Shown here: positions 23,787 through 33,392 of the stretch, in pieces
Numbering within the stretch: position 1 is the stretch's first letter
Layout: every line of letters begins with the position of its first letter
Origin: Mycoavidus cysteinexigens
Lineage (GTDB): Bacteria > Pseudomonadota > Gammaproteobacteria > Burkholderiales > Burkholderiaceae
Assembly (NCBI RefSeq): GCF_003966915.1
Contig: NZ_AP018150.1
Location: 496,001 to 560,000, forward strand
Direction: 5' to 3'
Length of the DNA stretch: 64,000 nt
Translations under genes and position numbers: made by a program
Notes under the pieces: model-generated
The model's input: the letters and a program-made list of their open reading frames with translations, nothing else
What the model was told of the DNA's origin: nothing
The model's database searches: none

Positions 23787-24815
23787 ATGGGACGTAGGCC
23801 GACTAAGAATCTTAATTTGCCACCGCACATGCGTATTAAACGTACTAGTAGTGGCAAAGTGTATTACTACTATGATATGGGCGGTACGCCGCGCCGCTGG
23901 AAACCACTCGGCCATAATTTTATCGAAGCGTTGCGCCTATATACAGAACACGAACCATCCTGTACTGCCGCAGCAAAAGTAACCTTGCATTTTCGAGATG
24001 TTGCGCAACGCTACAGCCAAGAAATTATCCCAGCTAAAGCGCCGCGTACACAAAAAGATAATTTCCAAGAACTCGCTTCGTTGTATCGATTTTTTGATAA
24101 CCCTCCAGCAGAGTTAGATGAGATTCGTCCTTTGCATATCCGTCAGTATTTAGATTGGCGAAAAGATGCTAAAACACGAGCTAATCGGGAAGTCGCGCTT
24201 TTAAGTCATATTTTTAATAAGGCGAGAGAGTGGGGACTAACGGACCAACCCAATCCATGTGTTGGCATCAAAAAGCATACAGAAAAAGGTCGCGATAACT
24301 ATATAAGCGATAAAGCTTATCGTGCAGTATGGTTTGCAGCAGATCAACCATTGCGTGATGCAATGGACCTGGCATATCTAACAGGGCAACGCCCCGCGGA
24401 TGTGCTGAAATTAGAGGAGCGAGATATACAAGAGGGCGTACTTGTTATTAAGCAAAATAAAACTGGAGCGCAAGTTCGCATTGAAATTATCGGAGAGCTT
24501 GCCACTACGTTAGCGCGAATTAGGCGTCGCAAACAAAGCTTACGGATTGTACCCATGCAACTTTTAATTAACGAGAACGGTCAACCATTGAGCTACGATA
24601 CCTTACGCTTCAGATTTAATCGAGCGCGTGAGGCTGCTGGGATCGATAAAGCAAGTTTTCAATTCAGAGATTTGCGCGCTAAAGCAGGGACAGATATAGA
24701 AGTGGGAAGCGGTGGAAATATTCGGGAGGCACAGGCCCTATTAGGCCATAGTAACGCATCGATGACAGAGCATTATGTACGCAAACGGGGGAGAACTGTT
24801 AAACCTACAAAATAG
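23787..24815 (+). CDS. int: Tyrosine-family phage integrase
   Basis: 342 residues. N-terminal arm-binding part, SAM-like core-binding domain about 65-160, catalytic domain from about 170. Catalytic residues: Arg202 (LTGQRPADV), Lys225 (NKTGAQV), Arg294-x-x-Arg297 (FRDLRAKAG, the first position Arg rather than His), His321 (LLGHSNASM) and nucleophile Tyr330 (TEHYVRK). It is complete and probably active. The gene ends 73 bp from tRNA-Asn, the likely integration target. Confidence 0.93.
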   Translation: MGRRPTKNLNLPPHMRIKRTSSGKVYYYYDMGGTPRRWKPLGHNFIEALRLYTEHEPSCTAAAKVTLHFRDVAQRYSQEIIPAKAPRTQKDNFQELASLYRFFDNPPAELDEIRPLHIRQYLDWRKDAKTRANREVALLSHIFNKAREWGLTDQPNPCVGIKKHTEKGRDNYISDKAYRAVWFAADQPLRDAMDLAYLTGQRPADVLKLEERDIQEGVLVIKQNKTGAQVRIEIIGELATTLARIRRRKQSLRIVPMQLLINENGQPLSYDTLRFRFNRAREAAGIDKASFQFRDLRAKAGTDIEVGSGGNIREAQALLGHSNASMTEHYVRKRGRTVKPTK

Positions 24816-24849
24816 ATTTTTGTAGAACAAGCCGTATTTTGTAGAACAA
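24805..24849. repeat. Repeats at the integrase end (arm-site-like)
   Basis: CTACAAAA (24805-24812) and TTTTGTAG (24818-24825) form a perfect inverted repeat around the integrase stop codon. TTTTGTAGAACAA occurs twice in direct orientation at 24818-24830 and 24837-24849. Being next to the presumed attachment site, these may be integrase arm-type binding sites; the inverted repeat could also be part of a terminator. Confidence 0.5.
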
Positions 24850-24851
24850 AT

Positions 24852-24884
24852 AAAAAAGGCCTACATCGCTGTAGACCTTTTAGA
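24852..24884. terminator. Bidirectional terminator between integrase and tRNA-Asn
   Basis: GGCCTACA and TGTAGACC form an 8-bp stem (one mismatch) with a TCGC loop, flanked by A-rich sequence on the left and TTTT on the right. In the minus direction the hairpin follows the tRNA 3' end and is followed by six T residues, so it should end tRNA-Asn transcription; in the plus direction it may end the integrase transcript. Confidence 0.65.
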
Positions 24885-24887
24885 ATC

Positions 24888-24932
24888 TGGCTCCCCGACC
24901 AGGGCTCGAACCTGGGACCTGCGGATTAACAG
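24888..24932. other. Probable prophage attachment site in tRNA-Asn 3' half
   Basis: The integrase gene is adjacent to the 3' half of an intact tRNA-Asn, the commonest target for tyrosine integrases. The identity segment cannot be delimited because the other prophage end is outside the window; the expected duplicate is a copy of the tRNA 3' portion there. Confidence 0.45.
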
Positions 24933-24963
24933 TCCGTCGCTCTACCGACTGAGCTATCGGGGA
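24888..24963 (-). tRNA. tRNA-Asn (anticodon GTT)
   Basis: On the minus strand TCCCCGA pairs with TCGGGGA in the acceptor stem, followed by G and an encoded CCA. The D arm has AGCTCAGTCGGTAGAGC, the anticodon stem-loop CGGACTGTTAATCCG gives GTT, and the T arm has GGTTCGAGCC. 76 nt including CCA. The 3' end faces the prophage. Confidence 0.97.
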
Positions 24964-25075
24964 ATAAAGAACCCGCTATTCTATTGATGGGTTCAGAAAT
25001 TGTCAACTAAAATCGTGTGCGTTAAATGTCGTAAGCGTAACTATAGCCTGATGCTTCGCAATACGCTTGCATACT

Positions 25076-25399
25076 TTAGCGCTCAAGCAACGGTAACTTA
25101 TCAGGTTTATCTTTCCAATCATCCGCATCGGACAGTGGTGCTTTGGTTTTGGTGATGCTGGGCCAATGCTTGGCGAGTTCTGCGTTCAGCGCAATGAATT
25201 GCTGTTGTTCGCTAGGAACATCTTCTTCCGCGTAAATCGCATTGGCTGGGCATTCCGCAACGCATACGGCACAATCAATGCATTCTTCAGGATCAATCGT
25301 AAGAAAATTAGGGCCTTCGCGGAAGCAATCGACAGGGCACACATCTACGCAATCGGTATAACGGCATTTGATACAATTTTCGGTTACTACATGAGTCAT
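25076..25399 (-). CDS. fdxA: Ferredoxin FdxA, [3Fe-4S][4Fe-4S] type
   Basis: 107 residues, ATG 25399. Cys pattern [18 protein letters not shown] followed by [16 protein letters not shown] binds a 3Fe-4S and a 4Fe-4S cluster, and a C-terminal extension with [12 protein letters not shown] is typical of the FdxA/7Fe family. It transfers electrons in the cytoplasm. It stands alone and is the first chromosomal gene beyond the tRNA; the neighbouring antiporter gene is divergent across 166 bp. Confidence 0.93.
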   Translation of the reverse strand: MTHVVTENCIKCRYTDCVDVCPVDCFREGPNFLTIDPEECIDCAVCVAECPANAIYAEEDVPSEQQQFIALNAELAKHWPSITKTKAPLSDADDWKDKPDKLPLLER

Positions 25400-25565
25400 G
25401 CAGCTGATCTCCTTACAAAGAGCATAATAGTTTTAAAGCTATTCAATCAATATAATAGCCAAACCTTGTTACGGTGCACTAAATCTTAGCAGATTGGCGA
25501 AGCATGCCAGTGTACTTTGTTTTCACTTGATTAAACTAGGCGCAAGTTTTTCTTAGGAAAATAGG

Positions 25566-26924
25566 ATGGATATTTCATCGGCTGTTCCAGTCTTGTCCGC
25601 TAAATGGGGCATACCGTTTGCGGGTATGTTGCTGTCGATTGCATTGTTGCCGCTCTTGACGGCTGCTTTTTGGCACAAGCATTTCGGTAAGGTTTCTGGG
25701 TTTTGGGCGTTAGCATTTATTGTGCCGTATGCAGCTTTATTTGGCATCGGTGAGGTGAGCCAAATCGTCGTGCATGCATTTGTTGCTGAATATATGCCTT
25801 TTATTATCCTGCTCGCTGCTCTTTATACTGTGGCCGGCGGTATTTGCGTGCGGGGTAACTTACATGGTTCGCCACGCGTCAATACCGCCCTGCTCGCCCT
25901 AGGCGCGGCACTGGCTAGTGTTATGGGAACTACTGGGGCGGCCATGTTGTTGATTCGTCCTTTGCTGCGCGCTAACGATAACCGTAGGCATGTCGCGCAT
26001 GTGGTTATATTTTTTATATTTTTGGTGGCTAATATTGGGGGGGCGCTCACGCCGCTTGGCGATCCGCCGCTGTTCTTGGGTTTTCTGAATGGCGTGGGTT
26101 TTTTCTGGACGACGGCGCATTTATTTAAACCCATGTTGTTTGTCACTGTTTCGTTGTTAGGATTGTTCTACTTGCTTGAGCGGTATTATTTTTACCACCG
26201 CGAAGAAGAGCGCACGCCTTTTCTCGATCCTACGCCTGACTCAGCTCGATTCACGATCGAGGGCAAAATAAATTTTATATTGCTTGCATGCGTGCTTGGA
26301 TTGGTTTTAATGAGCGGTGTTTGGAAGCCGGGGATTTCTTTTGATATATTGGGCACGCCGCTGGCATTGCAAAACCTGCTGCGTGACGTCTTTTTGCTGG
26401 TGGTGATTTTTGTTTCTTTGCGCTGGACCTCAAAATCAGCTCGCGCGGGCAATGCGTTCGCGTGGGAACCGATTACGGAAGTCGCAAAACTCTTTGCCAG
26501 CATATTCGTGACGATTGCGCCGGTGATTGCGATCTTGCGCGCAGGTCAGGCTGGGGCTTTGGGCTTTGTCACGCGGCTCGTTAATGATGAGTATGGGCAG
26601 CCAATCAATGCAATGTACTTTTGGGTCACGGGGTTGCTTTCCTCGTTTCTCGACAATGCTCCGACCTATTTAGTGCTATTTAATACGGCTGGCGGCAATG
26701 CTGCTCACCTTATGCATGAAGGGGCGGCAACCTTGGCGGCGATTTCCGCTGGCGCAGTTTTTATGGGGGCGATGACCTATATTGGCAATGCGCCTAACTT
26801 TATGGTTAAGTCAATTGCTCAATCTAATGGAGTGCGGATGCCGAGCTTTTTAGGCTATATGGTTTGGTCGGGGGCCGTATTGATCCCAATTTTTGCTCTA
26901 ACAACGTTACTTTTTTTCTGTTGA
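25566..26924 (+). CDS. Sodium:proton antiporter (NhaD/ion transporter superfamily)
   Basis: 452 residues with about 11-12 membrane helices. 'MGTTGAAMLLIRPLLRANDN' and GGALTPLGDPPLFLGFLNGV, plus the late SSFLDNAPTYLVLFNTAGG and YIGNAPNFMVKSIAQ blocks, are the conserved substrate loops of the ion-transporter superfamily and match the sodium:proton antiporter group. It probably exports Na+ for pH and salt homeostasis. TAGGAAAATAGG precedes the start. Confidence 0.85.
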   Translation: MDISSAVPVLSAKWGIPFAGMLLSIALLPLLTAAFWHKHFGKVSGFWALAFIVPYAALFGIGEVSQIVVHAFVAEYMPFIILLAALYTVAGGICVRGNLHGSPRVNTALLALGAALASVMGTTGAAMLLIRPLLRANDNRRHVAHVVIFFIFLVANIGGALTPLGDPPLFLGFLNGVGFFWTTAHLFKPMLFVTVSLLGLFYLLERYYFYHREEERTPFLDPTPDSARFTIEGKINFILLACVLGLVLMSGVWKPGISFDILGTPLALQNLLRDVFLLVVIFVSLRWTSKSARAGNAFAWEPITEVAKLFASIFVTIAPVIAILRAGQAGALGFVTRLVNDEYGQPINAMYFWVTGLLSSFLDNAPTYLVLFNTAGGNAAHLMHEGAATLAAISAGAVFMGAMTYIGNAPNFMVKSIAQSNGVRMPSFLGYMVWSGAVLIPIFALTTLLFFC

Positions 26925-26962
26925 AACGATAAACGTTTTTTTATGTAGGTAGATATTTTTCG

Positions 26963-28426
26963 ATGCCAATATTCTTGTTTTCTATTGTCGGTATCGGGTG
27001 CGCGTTCGTGCTAACGATTGGATTAATCCTTTTTCTGCGAGCGCACCTAAGCACCCAACTTACAGTGCTGCGTACCCGCCTGGATGAGGTACATAACGCT
27101 CAAACTCATGCCTCTGAATGTCTTGAGCGCGAATTGCGCAGCGCTGTGACTGAAACTGCACGCATGACGCGTGTAGAGTTAACCACGGGATTCGTTCAGT
27201 TCCAGCAAAGTTTGTCTGCCCAACTCACCAGTATCGCTACTTTACAAAACAACCAAATTGATGCTTTTGCACAACAGCTTGCAAAATTGACGGCTGGTAA
27301 TACAACGCAGCTTGAAGCGATGCGGCACAGCGTGCAGCAACAGGCGCAGCAGGCGCGCGAAGAACAAGGTATGGCGCTTAAACGCTTTAGCGATACGCTG
27401 CATCAGCAGCTCTCGCAATTGTCTGAAGAAAATAGCCGGCGCATGGCTGAAATGCGCGCTACGCTTGAGCAAAAATTAAAAGATATAGAAACCAACAATG
27501 CGCTAAAACTGGATGAAATGCGTCATGTGGTTGATGAAAAATTGCACGCTACGCTTGAGCAGCGGTTAGGAGAATCGTTCAAACTGGTTGGTGAGCAACT
27601 GGAACAGGTGCACCGGGGACTGGGGGAAATGCAAACGCTTGCCATCGGCGTTGGCGATTTGAAAAAAGTTTTAACGAATGTTAAAACGCGCGGGACCTGG
27701 GGGGAAGTACAGCTTGGCGCATTGCTTGAGCAGATATTAACCGCAGAGCAATATGCGCGGAATGTGGTGACGGTACCTGGCAGTAATGAGCATGTCGAAT
27801 TTGCGCTGCGCCTGCCTGGCCGTTCCGATGCCATGGATGCAGATGGTCTCGCCGCGCCAGTTTGGTTACCGATTGACGCTAAGTTTCCGCGTGCCGATTA
27901 TGAACGTTTACTGGAGGCTCAAGAACGCGCCGATCCCGTTGCAGTGGAAGACGCATGGCGCGCATTGGAGGCGTGTGTGCGACAAGCTGCGCGCACGATT
28001 GCGCAGAAGTATCTTGCGCCACCGCATACAACAGATTTTGGCTTACTTTTTCTGCCGACTGAAGGGCTCTATGCAGAAGTGCTGCGCCGTCCTGGGCTAA
28101 GCGATGCGGTACAGCGTGATTACCGTATTACGATAGCGGGGCCGACGACCTTAACTGCATTATTAAATAGCTTGCAAATGGGGTTTCGTACATTAGCCAT
28201 AGAAAAACGTTCAAGCGAGGTATGGCGGTTGTTAGGAACCGTAAAAACTGAGTTTATGAAGTTTGGCGAGGTCTTGGCGAAGACCAAGGCGCAATTAGAA
28301 ACGGTGACGCGTTCAATTGTGGCCGCTGAAACGCGCACGCGCGTTATGCATAAACAGTTGCGCAATGTTGAGGCATTGCCAAGCGAACCCGCGCCTAATT
28401 TGCTGACGGAAGAGGAGTCGATTTAG
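26963..28426 (+). CDS. rmuC: DNA recombination protein RmuC
   Basis: 487 residues. An N-terminal membrane anchor (FLFSIVGIGCAFVLTIGLIL) precedes a long coiled coil (residues about 30-230) and a conserved restriction-endonuclease-like domain containing LGALLEQILTAEQYARNV, LPIDAKFPRADYERLLEAQ and FLPTEGLYAEVL. RmuC limits inversions at short inverted repeats, relevant to the palindromes seen elsewhere in this window. Start ATG 26963 follows the antiporter by 38 bp. Confidence 0.92.
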   Translation: MPIFLFSIVGIGCAFVLTIGLILFLRAHLSTQLTVLRTRLDEVHNAQTHASECLERELRSAVTETARMTRVELTTGFVQFQQSLSAQLTSIATLQNNQIDAFAQQLAKLTAGNTTQLEAMRHSVQQQAQQAREEQGMALKRFSDTLHQQLSQLSEENSRRMAEMRATLEQKLKDIETNNALKLDEMRHVVDEKLHATLEQRLGESFKLVGEQLEQVHRGLGEMQTLAIGVGDLKKVLTNVKTRGTWGEVQLGALLEQILTAEQYARNVVTVPGSNEHVEFALRLPGRSDAMDADGLAAPVWLPIDAKFPRADYERLLEAQERADPVAVEDAWRALEACVRQAARTIAQKYLAPPHTTDFGLLFLPTEGLYAEVLRRPGLSDAVQRDYRITIAGPTTLTALLNSLQMGFRTLAIEKRSSEVWRLLGTVKTEFMKFGEVLAKTKAQLETVTRSIVAAETRTRVMHKQLRNVEALPSEPAPNLLTEEESI

Positions 28427-28453
28427 TCCGCCAAGCTGCCGTGCCTTGGGGCG

Positions 28454-28729
28454 TTAGGAGTCTTGGCTTATCTCATCCAGCGTGATTTCAATGCCACCCA
28501 CATATGACGCAACCCAGTTATAAATTTGGCAGGCTAACCATAAGAGCGCAAAACCAACCGCAGCATTAATTAAAAGGGCGCTTAGCAAGGCGCTGATGGC
28601 AAAGACCTGATAGCGCACATAAGCCATGATGGCTCCTAACAGCACAATCGGTACCGAGAAGGTCAAGTAAATTAGGATCAGGGCTTTTGCCGCTTGACCA
28701 GGAGCGATATAGGAGATTTGCTTTTTCAT
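28454..28729 (-). CDS. Small two-span membrane protein
   Basis: 91 residues, ATG 28729. Two hydrophobic spans (LILIYLTFSVPIVLLGAIMA and ALLINAAVGFALLWLACQI) flank a short loop, with a cytoplasmic-type KKQ start and an acidic end. No domain recognised beyond this. It lies between convergent rmuC and the CDF gene. Confidence 0.65.
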   Translation of the reverse strand: MKKQISYIAPGQAAKALILIYLTFSVPIVLLGAIMAYVRYQVFAISALLSALLINAAVGFALLWLACQIYNWVASYVGGIEITLDEISQDS

Positions 28730-28758
28730 GGTTCATTTCACCCAAGAGGATTTTGGCA

Positions 28759-29682
28759 TTATGACAGCGCTTCAGGCGACGTTAGTGCACAAACACGCAT
28801 CGTATTATCTAAGTTAATTTGAAGGGTAACGTGATGGATTGAGTATTCATGAGCAAGGGTTTGCGTCACCGCAGTCAGAAAATCATCACCAGGGTGTCCG
28901 GCGGGCATGCTCAAGTGGGCGGTTAATGCGTTTTCAGTGGTCGAGAGCGCCCATACATGCAAATCGCATACGTTGACAACGCCGGGAAGTCCAGCAAGGT
29001 AATGCTCAATCTGTAATAGATTCACGTTAGCGGGTACCGCGCCAAGCGCCAGTTGCAATGACGCGCGTAATAGTCCCCAGGTGCTGTAGACGATAAGTAG
29101 CACGACGCCGATTGACAGCGCTGGGTCAACCCAGTGCCAGCCTGTCCACAAAATGATCAGCCCACTTATGGCAACTGCAAGCGATATGGCGGCATCTCCA
29201 ACCATATGTAAAAACGCGCTGCGGATATTCAGGTCATGCCGGCTCCCCGACATGAGTAACCAGGCAGAAAAACCATTGATCACGGCGCCTACTGTGGCGA
29301 CAATAAATACAGTTGCGCCTGCAACCGGGGCGGGATGCATAAAGCGAGGCACAGCTTCCCAAACAATCCAACCCGAGGCGCCAAGCAAAAGCACTGCATT
29401 GGCTAGCGCGGCCAGAATGGAGGCGCCCCGCAGCCCGAAAGTATAACGTGGGTTGGGTTGTTTTTTTGCGAGCCAGATGGCGCCCCAGGCTAAGATCAGC
29501 CCCAATACATCGGAGAAATTGTGGCCTGCATCCGCGATCAGCGCGGTCGAGTTCGCTAACCAACCGTAAATCAGCTGGCTTAAGACAATCGCCAGATTGA
29601 GTCCGATGGAGAGCGCGAAAGCTCGCCCATAACTGGCGGCTGGCCTATGATGCTCATGATGAGCGTGTGAGTGGCCGACCAT
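28759..29682 (-). CDS. Cation diffusion facilitator (CzcD/ZitB-type metal exporter)
   Basis: 307 residues. His-rich N-terminus (GHSHAHHEHH), six membrane helices, and metal-site motifs HNFSD-type 'ALIADAGHNFSDVLGLIL' in helix II and 'HMVGDAAISLAVAISG' in helix V. The C-terminal cytoplasmic domain includes VNVCDLHVWALS and ends after HHVTLQI. It exports Zn2+, Co2+ or Cd2+ using the proton gradient. Length is typical. Confidence 0.92.
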   Translation of the reverse strand: MVGHSHAHHEHHRPAASYGRAFALSIGLNLAIVLSQLIYGWLANSTALIADAGHNFSDVLGLILAWGAIWLAKKQPNPRYTFGLRGASILAALANAVLLLGASGWIVWEAVPRFMHPAPVAGATVFIVATVGAVINGFSAWLLMSGSRHDLNIRSAFLHMVGDAAISLAVAISGLIILWTGWHWVDPALSIGVVLLIVYSTWGLLRASLQLALGAVPANVNLLQIEHYLAGLPGVVNVCDLHVWALSTTENALTAHLSMPAGHPGDDFLTAVTQTLAHEYSIHHVTLQINLDNTMRVCALTSPEALS

Positions 29683-29727
29683 GAGTTCCCTTTTAGCTAA
29701 AGATTTTCTAATATATTACCGAAATTT

Positions 29728-30516
29728 TTAGGACTTGAGGCCCCCGCTCACCCGCTCGATGTGCGCTAGATCGCGTTCTGAGCGCACCTGGCTAAAGCCA
29801 TGCGCAATAAGTTGCGCGCGGGTTGCTGCGGCTTGATTATAGCCATGCTCTAGCCATAACGCGCCGTTATCTAGCAGCCAGGTATTGGCCTGGGCAATAA
29901 TGGTATGGAGGGCGCTCAGGCCGTCGGCTTGATCCGTGAGAGCCTGGCGTGGCTCAAAGCGTAGATCACCTTGGGTCAGGTGTGGGTCGTGCGCGGCGAT
30001 ATACGGTGGATTGCTGACAATCAGGTGAAAGCGCTTAGGGTCGGTCAGTGCCTGATACCAGTCACCCATTGCAAAATTGAGGGAACCACCGGGCCGGTCA
30101 ACCGGCAATAGATGGCGCGCATTCCATGCGGCAAGCGCGAGCGCGGCAGGGGCTTGATCCGTTGCCGTGATCTGAGCGTCAGGCCGTTGGTGCGCAATCG
30201 CAATCGCAATCGCGCCACTTCCGGTACCTAAATCAAGCACCCTTGGTGCATCGATGGAGGCAATCGCGGCCAAGGCTAATTCGACCAGTAGTTCTGTCTC
30301 TGGGCGCGGAATCAGTACGGCTGGTGTGATGCGAAAAGTGAGTCCGAAGAATTCGCGTTGTTCAATAATTTGAGCGATAGGTTCGCCCGCGAGGCGGCGT
30401 TTTTCAAGCGCATGAAAAGCGGCGATTTGGCTTGCCGGCAGCATTTCATCTGCCCGGGTGATCAATTCAGTACGTGGCCAGCCGAGCACATGCGCTAACA
30501 GGATACGAGCCTCCAT
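29728..30516 (-). CDS. prmC: Release-factor glutamine methyltransferase PrmC
   Basis: SAM-dependent methyltransferase that modifies the GGQ Gln of RF1/RF2. It has VLDLGTGSGAIAIAIAHQRP (SAM motif I), the NPPY motif (VSNPPYIAAHDPHL) and the C-terminal LEHGYNQAAATRAQLIAHGF. The first usual start codon in frame is ATG 30516, but the frame continues upstream with family-like residues TTATAAQLLRAAPLEA, reaching an ATT codon at 30583-30585 that overlaps the prfA stop. The native start may thus be ATT or CTG, giving about 23 more residues. Encoded directly after prfA, its substrate. Confidence 0.92.
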   Translation of the reverse strand: MEARILLAHVLGWPRTELITRADEMLPASQIAAFHALEKRRLAGEPIAQIIEQREFFGLTFRITPAVLIPRPETELLVELALAAIASIDAPRVLDLGTGSGAIAIAIAHQRPDAQITATDQAPAALALAAWNARHLLPVDRPGGSLNFAMGDWYQALTDPKRFHLIVSNPPYIAAHDPHLTQGDLRFEPRQALTDQADGLSALHTIIAQANTWLLDNGALWLEHGYNQAAATRAQLIAHGFSQVRSERDLAHIERVSGGLKS

Positions 30517-30580
30517 CGCTTCAAGCGGTGCCGCACGCAGCAGTTGCGCTGCAGTGGCTGTCGTCCCCAGTCGAGCAGGA

Positions 30581-31663
30581 TTAATGGGTTTCTCCCAGCG
30601 CAGCTAACAACTCAGCCTGATGCTCGCTCACCAACGTGTTGATTAAATCATCCAGATCCCCATCCATCAACGCTTCAAGTTTATAAAGCGTTAAGTTAAT
30701 CCGGTGATCGGTCATTCTGCCTTGTGGAAAATTATACGTACGGATGCGTTCTGAGCGATCTCCTGAGCCAATCAAGCTTTTGCGGGTTGCGGCTTCTTTG
30801 GCTTGCTGCTCATGGTAGCGTTGGTCTTGAATGCGCGCAGCGAGGACTTTTAAAGCACGTTCCTTATTTTTATGTTGAGAACGATCATCCTGGCATTCAA
30901 CCACAATACCGCTTGGCAAATGCGTGATACGCACGGCCGAATCGGTTTTATTAATATGCTGGCCACCTGCGCCTGAGGCGCGGAAAGTATCAATGCGCAA
31001 GTCGGCAGGATTGATTTCAACGGCGCCTAATTCGTCCGCTTCTGGCATGACAGCCACGGTGCACGCAGAGGTGTGAATTCTTCCCTGGGTTTCGGTTTCC
31101 GGTACGCGTTGCACTCGATGCCCGCCGGATTCAAATTTTAAACGTGAATAAGCGCCTTGGCCGATGATGCGAATAATCACTTCTTTATACCCCCCCAGTT
31201 CAGAGAGGTTTTCGGACATAATTTCGACTTGCCAGCGTTTACGTTCGGCATAGCGCAGATACATACGGAACAGCGCACCAGCAAAAAGCGCGCTTTCATC
31301 GCCGCCGGTTCCAGCGCGAAGCTCTAGAAAAATATTGCGCTCGTCGTTGGGATCTTTCGGCAGCAGCATGGTTTGCAGTTCTGTCTCAAGCTGTGCCATG
31401 CGTGCGCGAGCGCTGTGCAGCTCGTCTTCAGCAAATGCGCGCATCGTCGCGTCGGTGAGCATTTCTTGCGCGGTTTGTTCATCGGTTTTTGAATTTATCC
31501 ATTCATTATAATTTTCAACCAATGGCGCCAATTCAGCATGCTCGCGTGTCAGCTTGCGGTATTGATCAAGGTCCGCCGTAACGTCCTCTTTACTGAGTAA
31601 TTGATTTAATTCCTTGAGCCGCTGCGAGAGCTGATCAAGTTTGTGCTGCATGCTTTGTTTCAT
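30581..31663 (-). CDS. prfA: Peptide chain release factor 1
   Basis: 360 residues from ATG 31663 ([20 protein letters not shown]); a longer frame to 31681 exists. The stop-codon recognition region [20 protein letters not shown] is RF1-like, and the catalytic [10 protein letters not shown] is present, followed by the usual QCQDDRS-type [18 protein letters not shown]. It reads UAA and UAG. It is followed by prmC, which methylates its GGQ glutamine. Confidence 0.95.
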   Translation of the reverse strand: MKQSMQHKLDQLSQRLKELNQLLSKEDVTADLDQYRKLTREHAELAPLVENYNEWINSKTDEQTAQEMLTDATMRAFAEDELHSARARMAQLETELQTMLLPKDPNDERNIFLELRAGTGGDESALFAGALFRMYLRYAERKRWQVEIMSENLSELGGYKEVIIRIIGQGAYSRLKFESGGHRVQRVPETETQGRIHTSACTVAVMPEADELGAVEINPADLRIDTFRASGAGGQHINKTDSAVRITHLPSGIVVECQDDRSQHKNKERALKVLAARIQDQRYHEQQAKEAATRKSLIGSGDRSERIRTYNFPQGRMTDHRINLTLYKLEALMDGDLDDLINTLVSEHQAELLAALGETH

Positions 31664-31733
31664 AAAATTAGTTAAGGGCAAGCAAGTTATTTTTCTCGTT
31701 GCTTATATCTGCTTGCACGTTTGAATAGAAGGG

Positions 31734-33362
31734 TTAAAGAATTTCCGATGCATAGTCGGCTAGACGGGATCGCTCGCCGCGCGCCAGCGTAACATGGCCG
31801 CCATGCTGCCAGCCTTTGAAACGATCTACGACATATGTTATGCCAGAGCTGCCTTCGGTGAGATAAGGCGTATCAATTTGTGCGATATTGCCTAGGCAAA
31901 CAATCTTAGTGCCAGGCCCGGCACGCGTAATCAGGGTTTTCATCTGCTTCGGAGTTAAATTTTGCGCCTCGTCAATAATCAGATACTTGCTCACAAAAGT
32001 ACGCCCTCGCATAAAACTCATGCTTTTAAATTTAAGCCTGGAACGGATCAAATCTTGAGTTGCCGCACGACCCCATTCGCCCGCGCTGCTATCCGTTTTT
32101 TGTAAAACTTCAAGGTTATCGTCAAAGGCTCCCATCCATGGTTGCATTTTTTCTTCTTCAGTGCCTGGCAAAAAACCAATATCCTCTCCGACTGACACCG
32201 TAGCCCGGGTGACGATAATTTCATTGTAACGTTTATCATCTAGCACCTGCACTAAACCTGCCGCCAGCGCGATTAAAGTTTTACCTGTCCCAGCTTGACC
32301 CAGCAATGTAACAAAATCGACGTCTGGGTCCATCAGCAAATTTAACGCAAAGTTTTGCTCGCGGTTGCGCGCGGTGATGCCCCACACATTATTTTTATAA
32401 TGGCCATAGTCGCGCAAGGTTTGTAAAAGCGCAGTTTTGCCATTAATTTCACGGACCTGGGCATGTAACGGAGGCTCACCGTTATTGGGCTCAAAATAAA
32501 CAAATTGGTTAATTAAGAAAGATGCGCATTGTGGACCGGTGATGCGGTAAAGCGTGGTGCCGGTCTTGGTATCTTGCCAGCTTTCCATATTTTGGCCATG
32601 CGTACCCCAAAAGTCAGGCATTAACGCTAACATGCCGGAATACAGCAAGTCTTTGTCTTCGAGCACCTGGTCATTGAAATAATCTTCCGCAGGCAAACCA
32701 AGCGCATGAGCTTTAATGCGCATATTGATGTCTTTCGACACCAAGATAACTTGTTGCTCAGGGTGTTTGCTTTGCAGCGCATGGACTACGCTGAGGATTT
32801 GATTATCCGCCTTGCCCGCTGGTAAGCCAGCGATGGGAGCAAACGGTTGGAGCTGGGTTTGAAAGAACAGATGGCCGGTCGCTTCACGATGCCCAAGACG
32901 TGACAAGGGGATGCCGGCGGCAAGCAAGTCACTCGCATTGGCCACCAATGCATCGAGCGTGCGGCTCACTTGGCGCGCATTGCGCGCGACCTCTGACATG
33001 CCTTTTTTATGGTTATCAAGCTCCTCGAGCGTCATCATGGGTAGATAAACGTCATGTTCCTCGAAGCGAAAGAGGCTTGATGGATCGTGCATTAAGACAT
33101 TGGTATCCAGCACAAAAAATTTACGCACCGCAGCCACTAAGGTGGGTTGTCGAGCTGGCTGAGGATTGCGGGTGCGGCGTGTTGGCGGAGTAGCTGGAAC
33201 AGGAGCTGGTGCGCTACTGGTAGTAGGCAACGAAGCGGAACCAGGTTGGGGTGAGGGCGCCTCTTTTGCTTTTTTTTCCCGCTTTGCAGGGCGAGCCTTA
33301 GCTTGATAAGCATCAAGCGGCAATTGGCTACCCAGTTTGTTCGGCATGGTTGGCAAAGGCAT
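31734..33362 (-). CDS. PIN-PhoH fusion protein (PhoH2-type)
   Basis: 542 residues. After a Pro/Ala/Lys-rich disordered start, a PIN domain runs from about 85 (KFFVLDTNVLMHDPSSLF, with acidic residues through SVVHALQSKHPEQQVILVSK) to about 230. A PhoH ATPase follows, with Walker A LGQAGTGKTLIALAAGL and Walker B KYLIIDEAQNLTPKQMKT. This architecture combines a ribonuclease-like and a helicase-like domain and is widespread in proteobacteria; a role in RNA quality control is inferred. Confidence 0.9.
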   Translation of the reverse strand: MPLPTMPNKLGSQLPLDAYQAKARPAKREKKAKEAPSPQPGSASLPTTSSAPAPVPATPPTRRTRNPQPARQPTLVAAVRKFFVLDTNVLMHDPSSLFRFEEHDVYLPMMTLEELDNHKKGMSEVARNARQVSRTLDALVANASDLLAAGIPLSRLGHREATGHLFFQTQLQPFAPIAGLPAGKADNQILSVVHALQSKHPEQQVILVSKDINMRIKAHALGLPAEDYFNDQVLEDKDLLYSGMLALMPDFWGTHGQNMESWQDTKTGTTLYRITGPQCASFLINQFVYFEPNNGEPPLHAQVREINGKTALLQTLRDYGHYKNNVWGITARNREQNFALNLLMDPDVDFVTLLGQAGTGKTLIALAAGLVQVLDDKRYNEIIVTRATVSVGEDIGFLPGTEEEKMQPWMGAFDDNLEVLQKTDSSAGEWGRAATQDLIRSRLKFKSMSFMRGRTFVSKYLIIDEAQNLTPKQMKTLITRAGPGTKIVCLGNIAQIDTPYLTEGSSGITYVVDRFKGWQHGGHVTLARGERSRLADYASEIL

Positions 33363-33392
33363 GGTCTTCCTTAATATTTAGATACGTAAATT

